From Janibacter melonis (GTDB lineage Bacteria; Actinomycetota; Actinomycetes; Actinomycetales; Dermatophilaceae), in NCBI RefSeq assembly GCF_020567375.1, contig NZ_JAJBZM010000002.1, forward strand, positions 517,036 through 581,035: a stretch of DNA of 64,000 nucleotides. The letters are read 5' to 3'. Numbering within the stretch: position 1 is the stretch's first letter; every line of letters begins with the position of its first letter. Under the pieces are notes generated by a model. That model saw only the letters and a list, made by a program, of their open reading frames with translations, did no database searches and had not been told where the DNA came from. The position numbers and the translations under genes are program-made. Positions 27,239 through 35,249 of this stretch are shown in pieces.

Positions 27239-28569
27239 TCACCCAGCAGCGCGTCCTCGCGACCCAGATCCCCGGCCCGCGGTCGGTCCAGATGCAGCAG
27301 CGCAAGCTCGCCGCCGTCGCCGACGGGGTCGGCACCGGCCTGCCGGTCTACGTCGAGGCCGCCGAGGGCGGCATCGTGCGTGACGTCGACGGCAACCAGC
27401 TCATCGACTTCGGCTCCGGCATCGCCGTGACGAGCGTGGGCAACCGCAACCAGCGCGTCATGGACGCCGTGACCGCGCAGGTGCAGGACTTCACCCACAC
27501 GTGCTTCATGGTCACCCCCTACGAGGAGTACCTCGAGGTGTGCGAGGCGCTCGCCGAGGTCACTCCCGGCGACCACGCGAAGAAGTCCGCGCTCTTCAAC
27601 TCCGGCGCCGAGGCGGTCGAGAACGCCGTGAAGATCGCGCGGCACGCGACCGGCCGCAGCGCGGTCGTCGCCTTCGACCACGGCTACCACGGCCGCACCA
27701 ACCTCACGATGGCGCTCACGGCGAAGAACATGCCGTACAAGGACGGCTTCGGCCCCTTCGCGGGCGAGGTGTACCGGGCGCCGATGGCCTACCCCTACCG
27801 CTGGCTCACCGGCGAGAAGCAGTGCGCCGACGAGGCCTTCGACGCCTTCACCTCGATGGTCCACGCGCAGGTCGGCGAGCAGAACTGCGCAGCCGTCATC
27901 CTCGAGCCGATCCAGGGCGAAGGGGGATTCATCGTCCCGCCCGCCGGGTGGACGAAGCGGGTGGCCGACTGGTGCCGCGAGCACGGCATCCTCTTCGTCG
28001 CCGACGAGGTGCAGTCGGGCTTCTGCCGCACCGGTGACTGGTTCGCCAGCGACCACGAGGGCGTCGTCCCCGACCTCATGACGACGGCCAAGGGCATCGC
28101 CGGCGGCATGCCGCTCGCGGCGGTCACCGGTCGCGCCGAGCTCATGGACGCCGTCCACGGCGGCGGTCTCGGCGGCACCTACGGCGGCAACCCCGTCGCC
28201 TGCGCGGCGGCCCTCGCGAGCATCGAGACGATGCGCGAGGAGGACCTCGCCGGGCGCGCCCGCGAGATCGAGGCGATCCTCGTCCCGCGCCTGCAGGCGC
28301 TCGCCGACTCGACGGGCGTCATCGGCGAGGTCCGCGGCCGGGGCGCGATGATCGCGATCGAGCTCGTGTCGGACCTCGACCTCAAGACGCCGGCGCCCCA
28401 GCTGGCCGCCGCGGTCAACGCCGCGTGCCACGAGCGCGGTCTCGTCACCCTCACCTGCGGCACCTACGGCAACGTCTTCCGCTTCCTGCCCCCGCTCACC
28501 ATCGGCGACGACCTCCTCGCCGAGGGGCTCGACATCCTCGAGGAGGCCTTCGCGCAGGCCCTGCGCTGA
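27235..28569 (+). CDS. gabT: 4-aminobutyrate--2-oxoglutarate transaminase (class III PLP)
   Basis: 444 aa PLP enzyme converting GABA to succinate semialdehyde, or acting on a related omega-amine. Family motifs: FNSGAEAVENAVKIARHATGR, AFDHGYHGRTNLTMALT, ILEPIQGEGGF, VADEVQSGFCRTG, and the PLP Lys in TTAKGIAGGMPLAAV (~residue 285). No succinate-semialdehyde dehydrogenase lies next to it. Its GTG overlaps the glycosyltransferase stop, but it may also be transcribed alone from the internal -10 box. GEGGF is encoded with the recurrent CGAAGGGGG motif (27918-27926). Confidence 0.9.
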   Translation: MITQQRVLATQIPGPRSVQMQQRKLAAVADGVGTGLPVYVEAAEGGIVRDVDGNQLIDFGSGIAVTSVGNRNQRVMDAVTAQVQDFTHTCFMVTPYEEYLEVCEALAEVTPGDHAKKSALFNSGAEAVENAVKIARHATGRSAVVAFDHGYHGRTNLTMALTAKNMPYKDGFGPFAGEVYRAPMAYPYRWLTGEKQCADEAFDAFTSMVHAQVGEQNCAAVILEPIQGEGGFIVPPAGWTKRVADWCREHGILFVADEVQSGFCRTGDWFASDHEGVVPDLMTTAKGIAGGMPLAAVTGRAELMDAVHGGGLGGTYGGNPVACAAALASIETMREEDLAGRAREIEAILVPRLQALADSTGVIGEVRGRGAMIAIELVSDLDLKTPAPQLAAAVNAACHERGLVTLTCGTYGNVFRFLPPLTIGDDLLAEGLDILEEAFAQALR

Positions 28570-28586
28570 CCCCCTTCGCCGTGCCC

Positions 28587-28616
28587 ACGCCGTCTCCCGT
28601 CCGCGGGAGGCGGCGT
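28587..28616 (+). terminator. Hairpin terminator after gabT
   Basis: ACGCCGTCTCCCG and CGGGAGGCGGCGT pair with one mismatch and a short loop. It would end the long plus-strand run that begins at the catalase gene. Confidence 0.65.
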
Positions 28617-28634
28617 GCGTCACATCCGGGGGAG

Positions 28635-28669
28635 TTGTCTACGACACCGCGTAGTACTACATTGGGTAG
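28635..28669 (+). promoter_or_regulatory. Promoter with alternating CTAC/GTAG operator, DoxX-like gene
   Basis: -35 TTGTCT (28635-28640), 17-base spacer, -10 TACATT (28658-28663). Four tetramers CTAC (28639), GTAG (28651), CTAC (28657), GTAG (28666) overlap both boxes, including the perfect palindrome GTAGTACTAC at 28651-28660. This suggests a dimeric repressor covering the promoter. The region is conspicuously A/T-richer than its surroundings. Confidence 0.6.
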
Positions 28670-28720
28670 TGCCAGCAGGAAGGGATCCTGCCGGACCCGG
28701 TTCCCGATCAGGAGGACACC

Positions 28721-29290
28721 ATGACCGCCACACAGGACGCCCGCCGCACCACCGGTGCGCACGTCACCCACCACGAGGACGTCGTCCGCTCGCCGATCGC
28801 GCGGTACGTCATGGGCGCGCTGCGCGTCGTCCTCGGCTTCACCTTCCTCTGGGCCTTCGTCGACAAGCTCTTCGGCTTCGGCTACACGACCCCGGCCGGC
28901 GCCGGCTGGCTCGACGGCGGCTCGCCGACGACGGGCTTCCTCACGAAGAACCCCGCGGTCACCGAGGGCCCCCTCGGCGACGTCTTCGCCGGCTTCGCCG
29001 GCGGGGTCTGGGACTGGCTCTTCATGGCCGGTCTGCTCGGCATCGGCGTCGCGGTCCTGCTCGGCGCGGGCATGAAGGTCGCCGCCTGGGCGGGTGTCGT
29101 CCTCCTCGGCCTCATGTACCTCGCCGAGCTGCCGATCGGCCGTCCGGATGCCGGCTTCACCAACCCGCTCGTCGACAGCCACTGGGTCGAGGCGCTCGCG
29201 CTGCTCGCCCTGGCCTACACCTTCAGCGGTGACACCCTCGGCATCGGCCGGTGGTGGGGCCGGGTCGTCGGCGACGGCTTGCTGCGCTGA
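28721..29290 (+). CDS. DoxX-like membrane protein
   Basis: 189 aa with four hydrophobic segments (IARYVMGALRVVLGFTFLWAFV; WDWLFMAGLLGIGVAVLLGAG; AAWAGVVLLGLMYLAEL; ALALLALAYTF). The layout and motifs (RVVLGFTFLWAFVDKL; HWVEALALL) fit the DoxX/thiosulfate-quinone-oxidoreductase-like family. A strong AGGAGG ribosome site precedes ATG 28721. Monocistronic: own promoter with operator upstream, 36-base perfect palindrome terminator downstream. A role in membrane redox or thiol stress is suggested by family only. Confidence 0.8.
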   Translation: MTATQDARRTTGAHVTHHEDVVRSPIARYVMGALRVVLGFTFLWAFVDKLFGFGYTTPAGAGWLDGGSPTTGFLTKNPAVTEGPLGDVFAGFAGGVWDWLFMAGLLGIGVAVLLGAGMKVAAWAGVVLLGLMYLAELPIGRPDAGFTNPLVDSHWVEALALLALAYTFSGDTLGIGRWWGRVVGDGLLR

Positions 29291-29303
29291 CCGCGCCGCA
29301 CCC

Positions 29304-29339
29304 TGACGGCTCCCCGGGAGATCTCCCGGGGAGCCGTCA
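29304..29339. terminator. 36-bp perfect palindrome terminator
   Basis: Arms 29304-29321 (TGACGGCTCCCCGGGAGA) and 29322-29339 with no mismatch and no loop bases beyond the AGATCT centre, 13 bases after the DoxX-like stop. Confidence 0.85.
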
Positions 29340-29427
29340 GGCATCTCCCGGCGAAGGGGGAGGAGGCGTCGGCTAGCGTCGGCCCGGGACGACCGCCGGG
29401 TCGCCCCGGCTGACGGACGGAGACGGC

Positions 29428-30405
29428 ATGCGTGCGGAGACCCTCGCCTGGCTCGACGCGCGCAGCTCGAGCCACGAGGACTGGCCGCTCGCCGATCTCG
29501 TCGCCCGCAAGGTCGCCGGCGGCACCCGGGTGAGCGTCGTCGTCCCCGCGAAGGACGAGGCCGCCACCGTGGCCGACGTCGTCGGGGGGATCCGCGCCGA
29601 GCTCGTCGAGCGAGCCGCGCGCGACCACGGGCACCCGCTCGTCGACGAGCTCGTCGTCGTCGACTCCGACTCCCGCGACGGCACCGCCGAGATCGCGCGG
29701 GCCGCGGGCGCGGTCGTCCACGCGAGCGCCGCGATCCGCCCCGACCTCGGCACCCACCCCGGCAAGGGCGAGGCGCTGTGGAAGTCGCTCTTCGTCACCA
29801 GCGGCGACCTCCTCGTCTTCGTCGACGCCGACCTCCGGCTGTGGGGCACCCACTTCGTCACGGGGCTGCTCGGCCCGCTGCTCGCCCACCCGCAGACCCA
29901 GCTCGTCAAGGGTTACTACGACCGGGTGCTCGACCGCGAGGGCGAGGCCGCGAGCACCCAGGGCGGTCGGGTGACCGAGCTCGTCGCCCGGCCGCTTCTC
30001 GACCTGTGGTGGCCCGAGCTGGCCGGCGTCATCCAGCCGCTCGCGGGGGAGTGGGCGGCGCGCCGCGAGCTCATGAGCTCGCTCGCCGTGCCGACCGGCT
30101 ACGGCGTCGAGATCGCGACCCTGCTCGACACCTACGCGCGGTACGGCCTCGACGCGATCGCCCAGGTCGACCTCGGCGTCCGCGCCCACGAGCACCAGCA
30201 GGACCACGACCTGGCCGTCATGGCCGCCGAGCTGCTCGCCGTCGCCCGCTCGCGGTGCGACGGCGACCCGGGGGCGCCGCGTGCCGCGGTGCTCCAGCAG
30301 CACACCCGGGCCGAGGGCTGGCGGGAGCGGCCGGTGCCGCTCGCCGTGCGACCACCGGCCGCCGACGTGCCCGGGGCGACCCCGGGCGGAGGAGGACCCC
30401 GATGA
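29428..30405 (+). CDS. gpgS: Glucosyl-3-phosphoglycerate synthase
   Basis: 325 aa GT81/GT2-type enzyme transferring glucose from a nucleotide sugar to 3-phosphoglycerate, the first step to glucosylglycerate and methylglucose lipopolysaccharide. Seen: VVVPAKDEAATVADVVGGIR, ELVVVDSDSRDGTAEIA, GKGEALWKSL, the DxD VFVDADLRLWGTHF, LVKGYYDR and PTGYGVEIATLLDTYARYGLDAIAQVDLGVRAHEHQ. The last ~40 residues are a Pro-rich tail. The FolP-like gene overlaps by ATGA, the same gpgS-folP2 order known from mycobacteria. Confidence 0.92.
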   Translation: MRAETLAWLDARSSSHEDWPLADLVARKVAGGTRVSVVVPAKDEAATVADVVGGIRAELVERAARDHGHPLVDELVVVDSDSRDGTAEIARAAGAVVHASAAIRPDLGTHPGKGEALWKSLFVTSGDLLVFVDADLRLWGTHFVTGLLGPLLAHPQTQLVKGYYDRVLDREGEAASTQGGRVTELVARPLLDLWWPELAGVIQPLAGEWAARRELMSSLAVPTGYGVEIATLLDTYARYGLDAIAQVDLGVRAHEHQQDHDLAVMAAELLAVARSRCDGDPGAPRAAVLQQHTRAEGWRERPVPLAVRPPAADVPGATPGGGGPR

Positions 30406-31268
30406 GCCTGCGCCTGGGGCGGCGCACCTTCGCCGACACCGATCTGCTCGTCATGGCGATCGTCAACCGCACGCCCGACTCCTTCTACGACCGCGGGGCG
30501 ACCTTCGCCGACGACACGGCGATGGCCCGGGTCGACGCCGTCGTCGCGCAGGGCGCCGACCTCGTCGACATCGGCGGGGTCAAGGCGGCGCCGGGCGGTG
30601 AGGTGTCGGTCGCCGAGGAGGTCGACCGGGTCGTCGGCTTCGTCGCCGCCGTGCGCGAGCGACACCCCGACCTCGTCATCAGCGTCGACACATGGCGCCA
30701 CGAGGTCGCCCGCGAGGTGTGCGCCGTCGGCGCCGACGTGCTCAACGACGCCTGGGGCGGGGTCGACCCGCGGCTGCTCGACGTCGCCGCCGAGCACGGA
30801 GCGGCCGTCGTGTGCACGCACACAGGCGGTGCCGCCGTGCGCACGCGGCCCTTCCGCACCGGCTACGACGGCGACGTCGTGCGCCACGTCCTCGACGGCG
30901 TCCTCGACTACGCCCACCGCGCGGTGGCCGCGGGCGTCGACCGTGAGTCGGTGCTCGTCGACCCGGCGCACGACTTCGGCAAGAACACCCACCACACGCT
31001 CGAGGTGACACGGCGTCTCGACGAGATGGTGCAGGCGGGGTGGCCGGTCCTCGTCTCGCTGTCGAACAAGGACTTCGTCGGCGAGACCCTCGACCGGCCC
31101 GTCGACGAGCGGGTCGTCGGCACGCTCGCGACGACCGCGGTCTCCGCCTGGCTCGGTGCGCGCGTCTACCGGGTGCACGAGGTCGCCGAGACGCGTCAGG
31201 TCCTCGACATGGTCGCGACCCTCCGCGGCGAGCGCCCGCCGGCCCGCACGGTGCGAGGTCTGGCATGA
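30402..31268 (+). CDS. Dihydropteroate-synthase family protein (FolP2-like)
   Basis: 288 aa TIM-barrel protein. DHPS signatures: LVMAIVNRTPDSFYDRG, QGADLVDIGGVKAAPG, SVDTWRHEVAREV, VDPAHDFGKNTHHTLEV and YRVHEVAETRQVLDMVATL. Mycobacterial FolP2, encoded beside gpgS, does not behave as a functional DHPS, and the altered GGVKAAPG (canonical GG-ESTRPG) fits that divergent class. It should not be taken as the folate-pathway enzyme. Coupled by ATGA to both neighbours. Confidence 0.88.
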   Translation: MSLRLGRRTFADTDLLVMAIVNRTPDSFYDRGATFADDTAMARVDAVVAQGADLVDIGGVKAAPGGEVSVAEEVDRVVGFVAAVRERHPDLVISVDTWRHEVAREVCAVGADVLNDAWGGVDPRLLDVAAEHGAAVVCTHTGGAAVRTRPFRTGYDGDVVRHVLDGVLDYAHRAVAAGVDRESVLVDPAHDFGKNTHHTLEVTRRLDEMVQAGWPVLVSLSNKDFVGETLDRPVDERVVGTLATTAVSAWLGARVYRVHEVAETRQVLDMVATLRGERPPARTVRGLA

Positions 31269-31978
31269 GCCTCGTCGCCGCGGTCGTCGTCCCCGCCGCC
31301 CCCGCCCTGCTGCCCGGTCTCGGTGGCTCGGCCGACCCGCTCGGCCCCCTTCGCTCGACCGCCCGCGACGTGGTCGCCGAGGCCCTCGCCGCGGCGCCGG
31401 GTGCACGGGTGGTCGTCGTCGCGTCCGCGACCCATCGCGAAGGGGGAGCCGCCCGTCGCCCGGTGCGCCAGGAGTGGCCGCTCGACGCGCCGTCCGGGGC
31501 GGCCCGGTACACGCACGGCCGGGTCATGCCCGACGCCCTGCCGACGGGGCTGGAGATCGGGCGCGAGCTGCTCGACGGCCTCGGCGCGGGCGAGCGGGTC
31601 CGTCTGGTCAGCGTGGCCGACGACGCGGCGCCGCCGGAGTGCGCGACCCTCGGTGCCCGGCTCGTCGCGGACGCCCCGACGGTGCTCGTCGTCGTCGGCG
31701 ACGGGTCCGCGACCCGCACCCTCAAGGCCCCGGGCCACCTCGACGAGCGCAGCGAGGACTTCGACGCGGCCCTCTCGCAGGCGCTGGCAGCCGTCGACGG
31801 CCCGGCCCTGCTCGCCGTCGACCCCCACCTCGCGGACGCCCTGTGGTGCCGGGGCCGCCCCGCCCTGCAGGTCCTCGGCGGCGCCGCTTCGCAGGCGAGC
31901 GCGCTGCACGGCCGCGTCGTGCTCGACGTGGCGCCCTACGGCGTCGGCTACCTCGTCGCGACCTGGCTCCCGCGCTGA
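31265..31978 (+). CDS. LigB-like (class III extradiol dioxygenase-type) protein
   Basis: 237 aa. The sequence VVVPAAPALLPGL...DPLGPLRSTARDVVAEALAAAPGARVVVVAS matches the class III extradiol dioxygenase subunit B-like family of actinobacteria, which is distantly related to LigB and is widespread but unassigned. Metal-ligand histidines are not clearly conserved, so dioxygenase activity is doubtful. ATG overlaps the FolP-like stop, making it the third cistron of the gpgS unit. The gene carries two copies of the recurrent 9-mer in opposite orientation (31345, 31438). Confidence 0.72.
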   Translation: MSLVAAVVVPAAPALLPGLGGSADPLGPLRSTARDVVAEALAAAPGARVVVVASATHREGGAARRPVRQEWPLDAPSGAARYTHGRVMPDALPTGLEIGRELLDGLGAGERVRLVSVADDAAPPECATLGARLVADAPTVLVVVGDGSATRTLKAPGHLDERSEDFDAALSQALAAVDGPALLAVDPHLADALWCRGRPALQVLGGAASQASALHGRVVLDVAPYGVGYLVATWLPR

Positions 31979-31980
31979 CG

Positions 31981-32030
31981 CGCTACGGCGCAGAACTGGT
32001 CGCGATCGCGACCACTACTGCGCCGTAGCG
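31981..32030. repeat. 50-bp near-perfect palindrome (element B), probable bidirectional terminator
   Basis: 25-base arms with two mismatches centred on GCGA|TCGC between 32005 and 32006; the arm begins CGCTACGGCGCAG. It lies between convergent genes and contains the last codons of the GntR-type gene. It shares 19 of 24 arm positions with element A at 13498. Confidence 0.8.
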
Positions 32031-32422
32031 GGGGCCGATGCGGGGCCGGGCTCGTCCCGCAGGGCGGCGAAGGCGTCGTCCACGGCTGCTCGTGCCTGGT
32101 GCGGTGTCACCCCGAGGGCGGCGATCTCGGCGACGAAGACCGCGGCCGAGCGTCGCAGGCGCGCCTCCGCTCCGCCGCTCACCGGGTGCCAGGCCCGGGT
32201 GCCCCCGCCGCGGCGCGTCTGCACCAGCCCGGCGGCCTCCAGCTCCTTGTAGGCGCGGGCCACCGTGCCGGTCGCCAGACCGAGGTCGCCGGCGAGCTGG
32301 CGGACGGATGGCAAGCGCTCGTCGTGCGGGATCTGACCGGTCTCGATGAGGGCCGCGAGCTGGCGACGGACCTGCTCGAAGGGAGGGGTGGGGTCCGCGA
32401 CGTCGACGCTCACCTCGCTCAT
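32015..32422 (-). CDS. GntR family regulator (YtrA-like)
   Basis: 135 aa. N-terminal winged helix PPFEQVRRQLAALIETGQIPHDERLPSVRQLAGDLGLATGTVARAYKELEAAGLVQTRRGGGT, followed by only a short helical tail, typical of the YtrA subfamily that controls nearby membrane proteins. The ATG at 32422 overlaps the stop of the upstream membrane-protein gene. Likely autoregulated through the CTTGTRTCAAG boxes upstream of that gene. The TAG stop lies inside palindrome B. Confidence 0.88.
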   Translation of the reverse strand: MSEVSVDVADPTPPFEQVRRQLAALIETGQIPHDERLPSVRQLAGDLGLATGTVARAYKELEAAGLVQTRRGGGTRAWHPVSGGAEARLRRSAAVFVAEIAALGVTPHQARAAVDDAFAALRDEPGPASAPATAQ

Positions 32423-33342
32423 CGGCCGGCCACCTCTCTCGGCTGCGCGGTGGGCATCGCGACGAGGGCCGGTCGGACGAGCAGGCTGCTCGCCGCCCAG
32501 GCCGTGCCGAAGCACGCGGCGAGAGCGAGGGCCCCGCACAGCAGCGCCAGTGCGCCGTAGCCCGTCGGCCGGCAGCTCGCCCCCGCCAGGCCGGCGGTCA
32601 TGAGGACAAGGACCGGCACGAGGGTCACGCAGGACGCGAGCGTCAGGCCGAGGAGGACGTCTCGTGCCGACCAACGTCGCATCGCGGCGTCGAGGGCGCG
32701 GTCCTGCGAGACCACCGGCCGCCGCGCCACGACGACGAGCGTGACCGCGGCGAGCAGGGCTGCCAGGGTGAGCGCTGCGGCGACGGGGAGGGCGTAGAAC
32801 GACCCGGGCCAGGGCCCGCGCAGGTGCGAGACCTCCAGCCCCGAGGCATCGACGCACCGGGTCGCGAGCGCGCGACCGGCCCGTCCGAGGTCGTCCGCGT
32901 CGCCCAGGGCGGTCCCGAGGGCGAGAGTCGCCGCGACGGCCCCCAGCGCCACGGCGGCGGTCCGGGCATGCGCCCGCGGGAGCACCTCGAGCACCGAGCG
33001 CGGCGCGAGGCTCGCCGTGCGGACCCGGGTCGCGGCCCGGCGCACCGTGAGCTCCGCGAGGCAGCAGCCGGCGAGGAAGACCAGTGCGGCGAGGGCGGGC
33101 CCGGCCGAGGCGACCTGACCGGGGCCGCCCAGGCCGCCGCCGGCACCGGAGGTCACGGCGACACCGGTGACCGCGGCCGCGACGAGCGCCCCGAGACGCA
33201 GGAGCACGAGCCGGCGGTGGGTCCGCGCGACCTCGTCGTGAGCCTCGGGCGGCACGACGAGGGACTGGCGCCGCAGGACGGCCACGACGACCCCGGCGAC
33301 GAGCGCCAGCAGGGCGAGGGGGAGGACGAGCAGACCGGCCAT
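32419..33342 (-). CDS. Multi-pass membrane protein of unknown function
   Basis: 307 aa, about seven hydrophobic segments (from LLVLPLALLALVAGVVVAVL at the N-terminus to LALLCGALALAACFGTAWAAS near the end). I recognise no family. ATG 33342 has AAGGAG seven bases upstream; an earlier in-frame start at 33360 lies inside the operator and is not preferred. It is coupled to the YtrA-like regulator gene by ATGA, so it is probably the regulated target. Cys residues recur (GCCLAEL, RCVDASG, ASCRP) and may matter. Confidence 0.75.
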   Translation of the reverse strand: MAGLLVLPLALLALVAGVVVAVLRRQSLVVPPEAHDEVARTHRRLVLLRLGALVAAAVTGVAVTSGAGGGLGGPGQVASAGPALAALVFLAGCCLAELTVRRAATRVRTASLAPRSVLEVLPRAHARTAAVALGAVAATLALGTALGDADDLGRAGRALATRCVDASGLEVSHLRGPWPGSFYALPVAAALTLAALLAAVTLVVVARRPVVSQDRALDAAMRRWSARDVLLGLTLASCVTLVPVLVLMTAGLAGASCRPTGYGALALLCGALALAACFGTAWAASSLLVRPALVAMPTAQPREVAGR

Positions 33343-33350
33343 GACCACTC

Positions 33351-33408
33351 CTTGTATCAAGCGACTACGACAAGCAGAGGATCCACCCGTCGGTCACCTT
33401 GTGTCAAG
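33351..33408. promoter_or_regulatory. Two operator-like CTTGTRTCAAG boxes
   Basis: CTTGTATCAAG (33351-33361) and CTTGTGTCAAG (33398-33408), 47 bases centre to centre. The second contains a perfect minus-strand TTGACA -35 hexamer. The first lies over the leader of the membrane-protein gene. They are good candidates for the YtrA-like regulator's binding sites. Confidence 0.6.
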
Positions 33409-33423
33409 GAGGCAGGACAAATG

Positions 33424-34188
33424 TCAGCGCGGGGGCATCCGCAGCGCGCCGTCGAGGCGGATGACCTCGCCGTTGAGCATCGAGTTGTCGACGACGTGGG
33501 CGACGAGCTTCGCGTACTCCGCCGGCTGGCCGAGGCGCGAGGGGTGCGGCACCTGCGCCTCGAGGACGGCCGTCGCCTCGGCGGGCAGGCCCGCGAGCAT
33601 CGGGGTGGCGAAGGTCCCCGGCGCGATCGTCGTGACGCGGACGGCCTTGTCGGCCAGGTCGCGGGCCGCGGAGAGCGTGAGCCCGACGACGCCCCCCTTC
33701 GAGGAGGCGTAGGCGGCCTGGCCGACCTGGCCGTCGTAGGCGGCGATGGAGGCGGTCATGACGACGACGCCCCGGTCGCCGTCGACCGGCTCGAGCTCGG
33801 CCATCGCGGCGGCGGCGAGGCGCAGGACGTTGAAGGTGCCGACGAGGTTGACCTCGATCACCTGGCGGAAGGTCTCGAGGGCGAGCGGGCCCTTGCGGCC
33901 GACGACCCGGCCGGGCGTGCCGATCCCGGCGCAGGTGACCGCGATGCGCAGCTCGCCGAGCTCGGAGGCGGCCGCGACGGCGGCGAGGACCTGGTCCTCG
34001 TCGCGCACGTCGGTGGCGACGAAGCGGGCTCGCTCCCCGAGCTCGGCGGCGAGCTGCTCGCCGGGGCTCGAGGCGAGATCGGCGATGACGACGGCGGCCC
34101 CCAGGTCGTGGAGGTGGCGGGTCGTGGCCTCGCCGAGGCCCGAGGCCCCGCCGGTGACCAGGGCGACGGTGGTGTCCGTGATGCGCAT
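33424..34188 (-). CDS. SDR oxidoreductase, 3-hydroxyacyl-CoA dehydrogenase type
   Basis: 254 aa classical [33 protein letters not shown] cofactor loop, [38 protein letters not shown] (Ser and YxxxK), and the C-terminal [18 protein letters not shown]. Closest in style to HSD17B10/2-methyl-3-hydroxybutyryl-CoA dehydrogenases. ATG 34188 is chosen over 34221 because a minus-strand -10 TATGCT lies seven bases before it. A beta-oxidation role fits with the acyl-CoA dehydrogenase nearby. Confidence 0.88.
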   Translation of the reverse strand: MRITDTTVALVTGGASGLGEATTRHLHDLGAAVVIADLASSPGEQLAAELGERARFVATDVRDEDQVLAAVAAASELGELRIAVTCAGIGTPGRVVGRKGPLALETFRQVIEVNLVGTFNVLRLAAAAMAELEPVDGDRGVVVMTASIAAYDGQVGQAAYASSKGGVVGLTLSAARDLADKAVRVTTIAPGTFATPMLAGLPAEATAVLEAQVPHPSRLGQPAEYAKLVAHVVDNSMLNGEVIRLDGALRMPPR

Positions 34189-34195
34189 GGCCGCG

Positions 34196-34201
34196 AGCAT
34201 A
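34196..34201 (-). promoter_or_regulatory. -10 box of SDR gene (leaderless)
   Basis: TATGCT on the minus strand, seven bases before the ATG at 34188; it settles the start. Confidence 0.5.
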
Positions 34202-34265
34202 GTGAGCCAGACGACCTCCACCCCGCTGGCCGGACCCGGGGGCTCGCGGGAGAGACTCTGTGCTC

Positions 34266-35213
34266 ATGACCCCTGCTGAGCGCACGCCCCTCGAGGCCGC
34301 CGTCGACCGCTGGGGCGGCCGGCTCGAGACCGTCGACCTCGACGGCGACGCGCACATGGCCGTCTTCGCCGGTCCGGAGGGGGCGAGCGCCACCCCGGCC
34401 GTCCTCGTGCACGGGCTCGGGGGGCACGTGACGAACTGGGTCCTGCTCGCCGACGAGCTGCGCCGCGAGCGCGACGTCTACGCCGTCGACCTCGGCGGTC
34501 ACGGGCTGACCCGCGCCGACGTGCACGCGCCGAGCGTCGGGTCCAACGCCCAGCTCGTACGCCGCTTCGTCGACGAGGTCGTCCTGCCGCGCACCGGCGC
34601 CGACGAGGTGCTCCTCGTCGGCAACTCGATGGGCGGGCTCGTCGTCACCCTCGTCGCCTCGCGGGACGAGCGCGGGATCGCCGGGGTCGTCCTGCTCAAT
34701 CCGGCGCTGCCGGCGCCGCGCAGCCGTCCCCACGTGCAGGCGCGCACCCTCGCCACCCTCGTGCGGCCCGCCCTGAGCCGCGCGGTGCGCACGCGCCGCG
34801 GCACTCCGATCACCCTCGAGGAGGAGGTCGAGCGCTCGCTGCGGATGTGCGTCGGCGACTGGAGCCGGATGGACCGCGACGCCCTCGACGCCCATGTCGT
34901 GATGGCGCGCAGCCAGCACGGCTTCACCGAGCTGGCCCGCGCGCAGACCGAGGCGGGGCGCACGATGATCGCCGCCCTCGGGCGTCACCGCGTCGTCGCC
35001 GAGCGGCTGCGCCGGATGTCGGTGCCGGTGCTCCTCGTGCACGGCACCGAGGACCGGCTCGTCGACGTCTCAGCAGCCCGCTGGGCGGCGAAGGTCGCCA
35101 CGGACATCACCTACGAGGAGCTCAGCGGTGTCGGCCACGTGCCGATGCTCGAGATCCCGGCCCAGACCGCCGAGATCGTGCGGCGCTGGGAGCGCGAGCA
35201 CGTCGGGCACTGA
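34266..35213 (+). CDS. Alpha/beta hydrolase
   Basis: 315 aa. Oxyanion-hole motif LVHGLGGHVTNW, nucleophile elbow VGNSMGGLV (Ser ~124), Asp in LLVHGTEDRLVDV and His in SGVGHVPMLEIP complete the triad. A cap domain lies between ~140 and 230. No signal peptide. Substrate unknown. Start at ATG 34266; an in-frame ATG two codons upstream (34260) has no better support. Confidence 0.88.
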   Translation: MTPAERTPLEAAVDRWGGRLETVDLDGDAHMAVFAGPEGASATPAVLVHGLGGHVTNWVLLADELRRERDVYAVDLGGHGLTRADVHAPSVGSNAQLVRRFVDEVVLPRTGADEVLLVGNSMGGLVVTLVASRDERGIAGVVLLNPALPAPRSRPHVQARTLATLVRPALSRAVRTRRGTPITLEEEVERSLRMCVGDWSRMDRDALDAHVVMARSQHGFTELARAQTEAGRTMIAALGRHRVVAERLRRMSVPVLLVHGTEDRLVDVSAARWAAKVATDITYEELSGVGHVPMLEIPAQTAEIVRRWEREHVGH

Positions 35214-35249
35214 CCGGCTCGCCGGCCGGTGCCTGCGCCGGCGCGCGCC

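Noticed and set aside
29428-30405. Generic polysaccharide glycosyltransferase call
   Set aside because: The PTGYGVEIATLLDTY and GKGEALWKSL motifs and the FolP-like neighbour identify GpgS.
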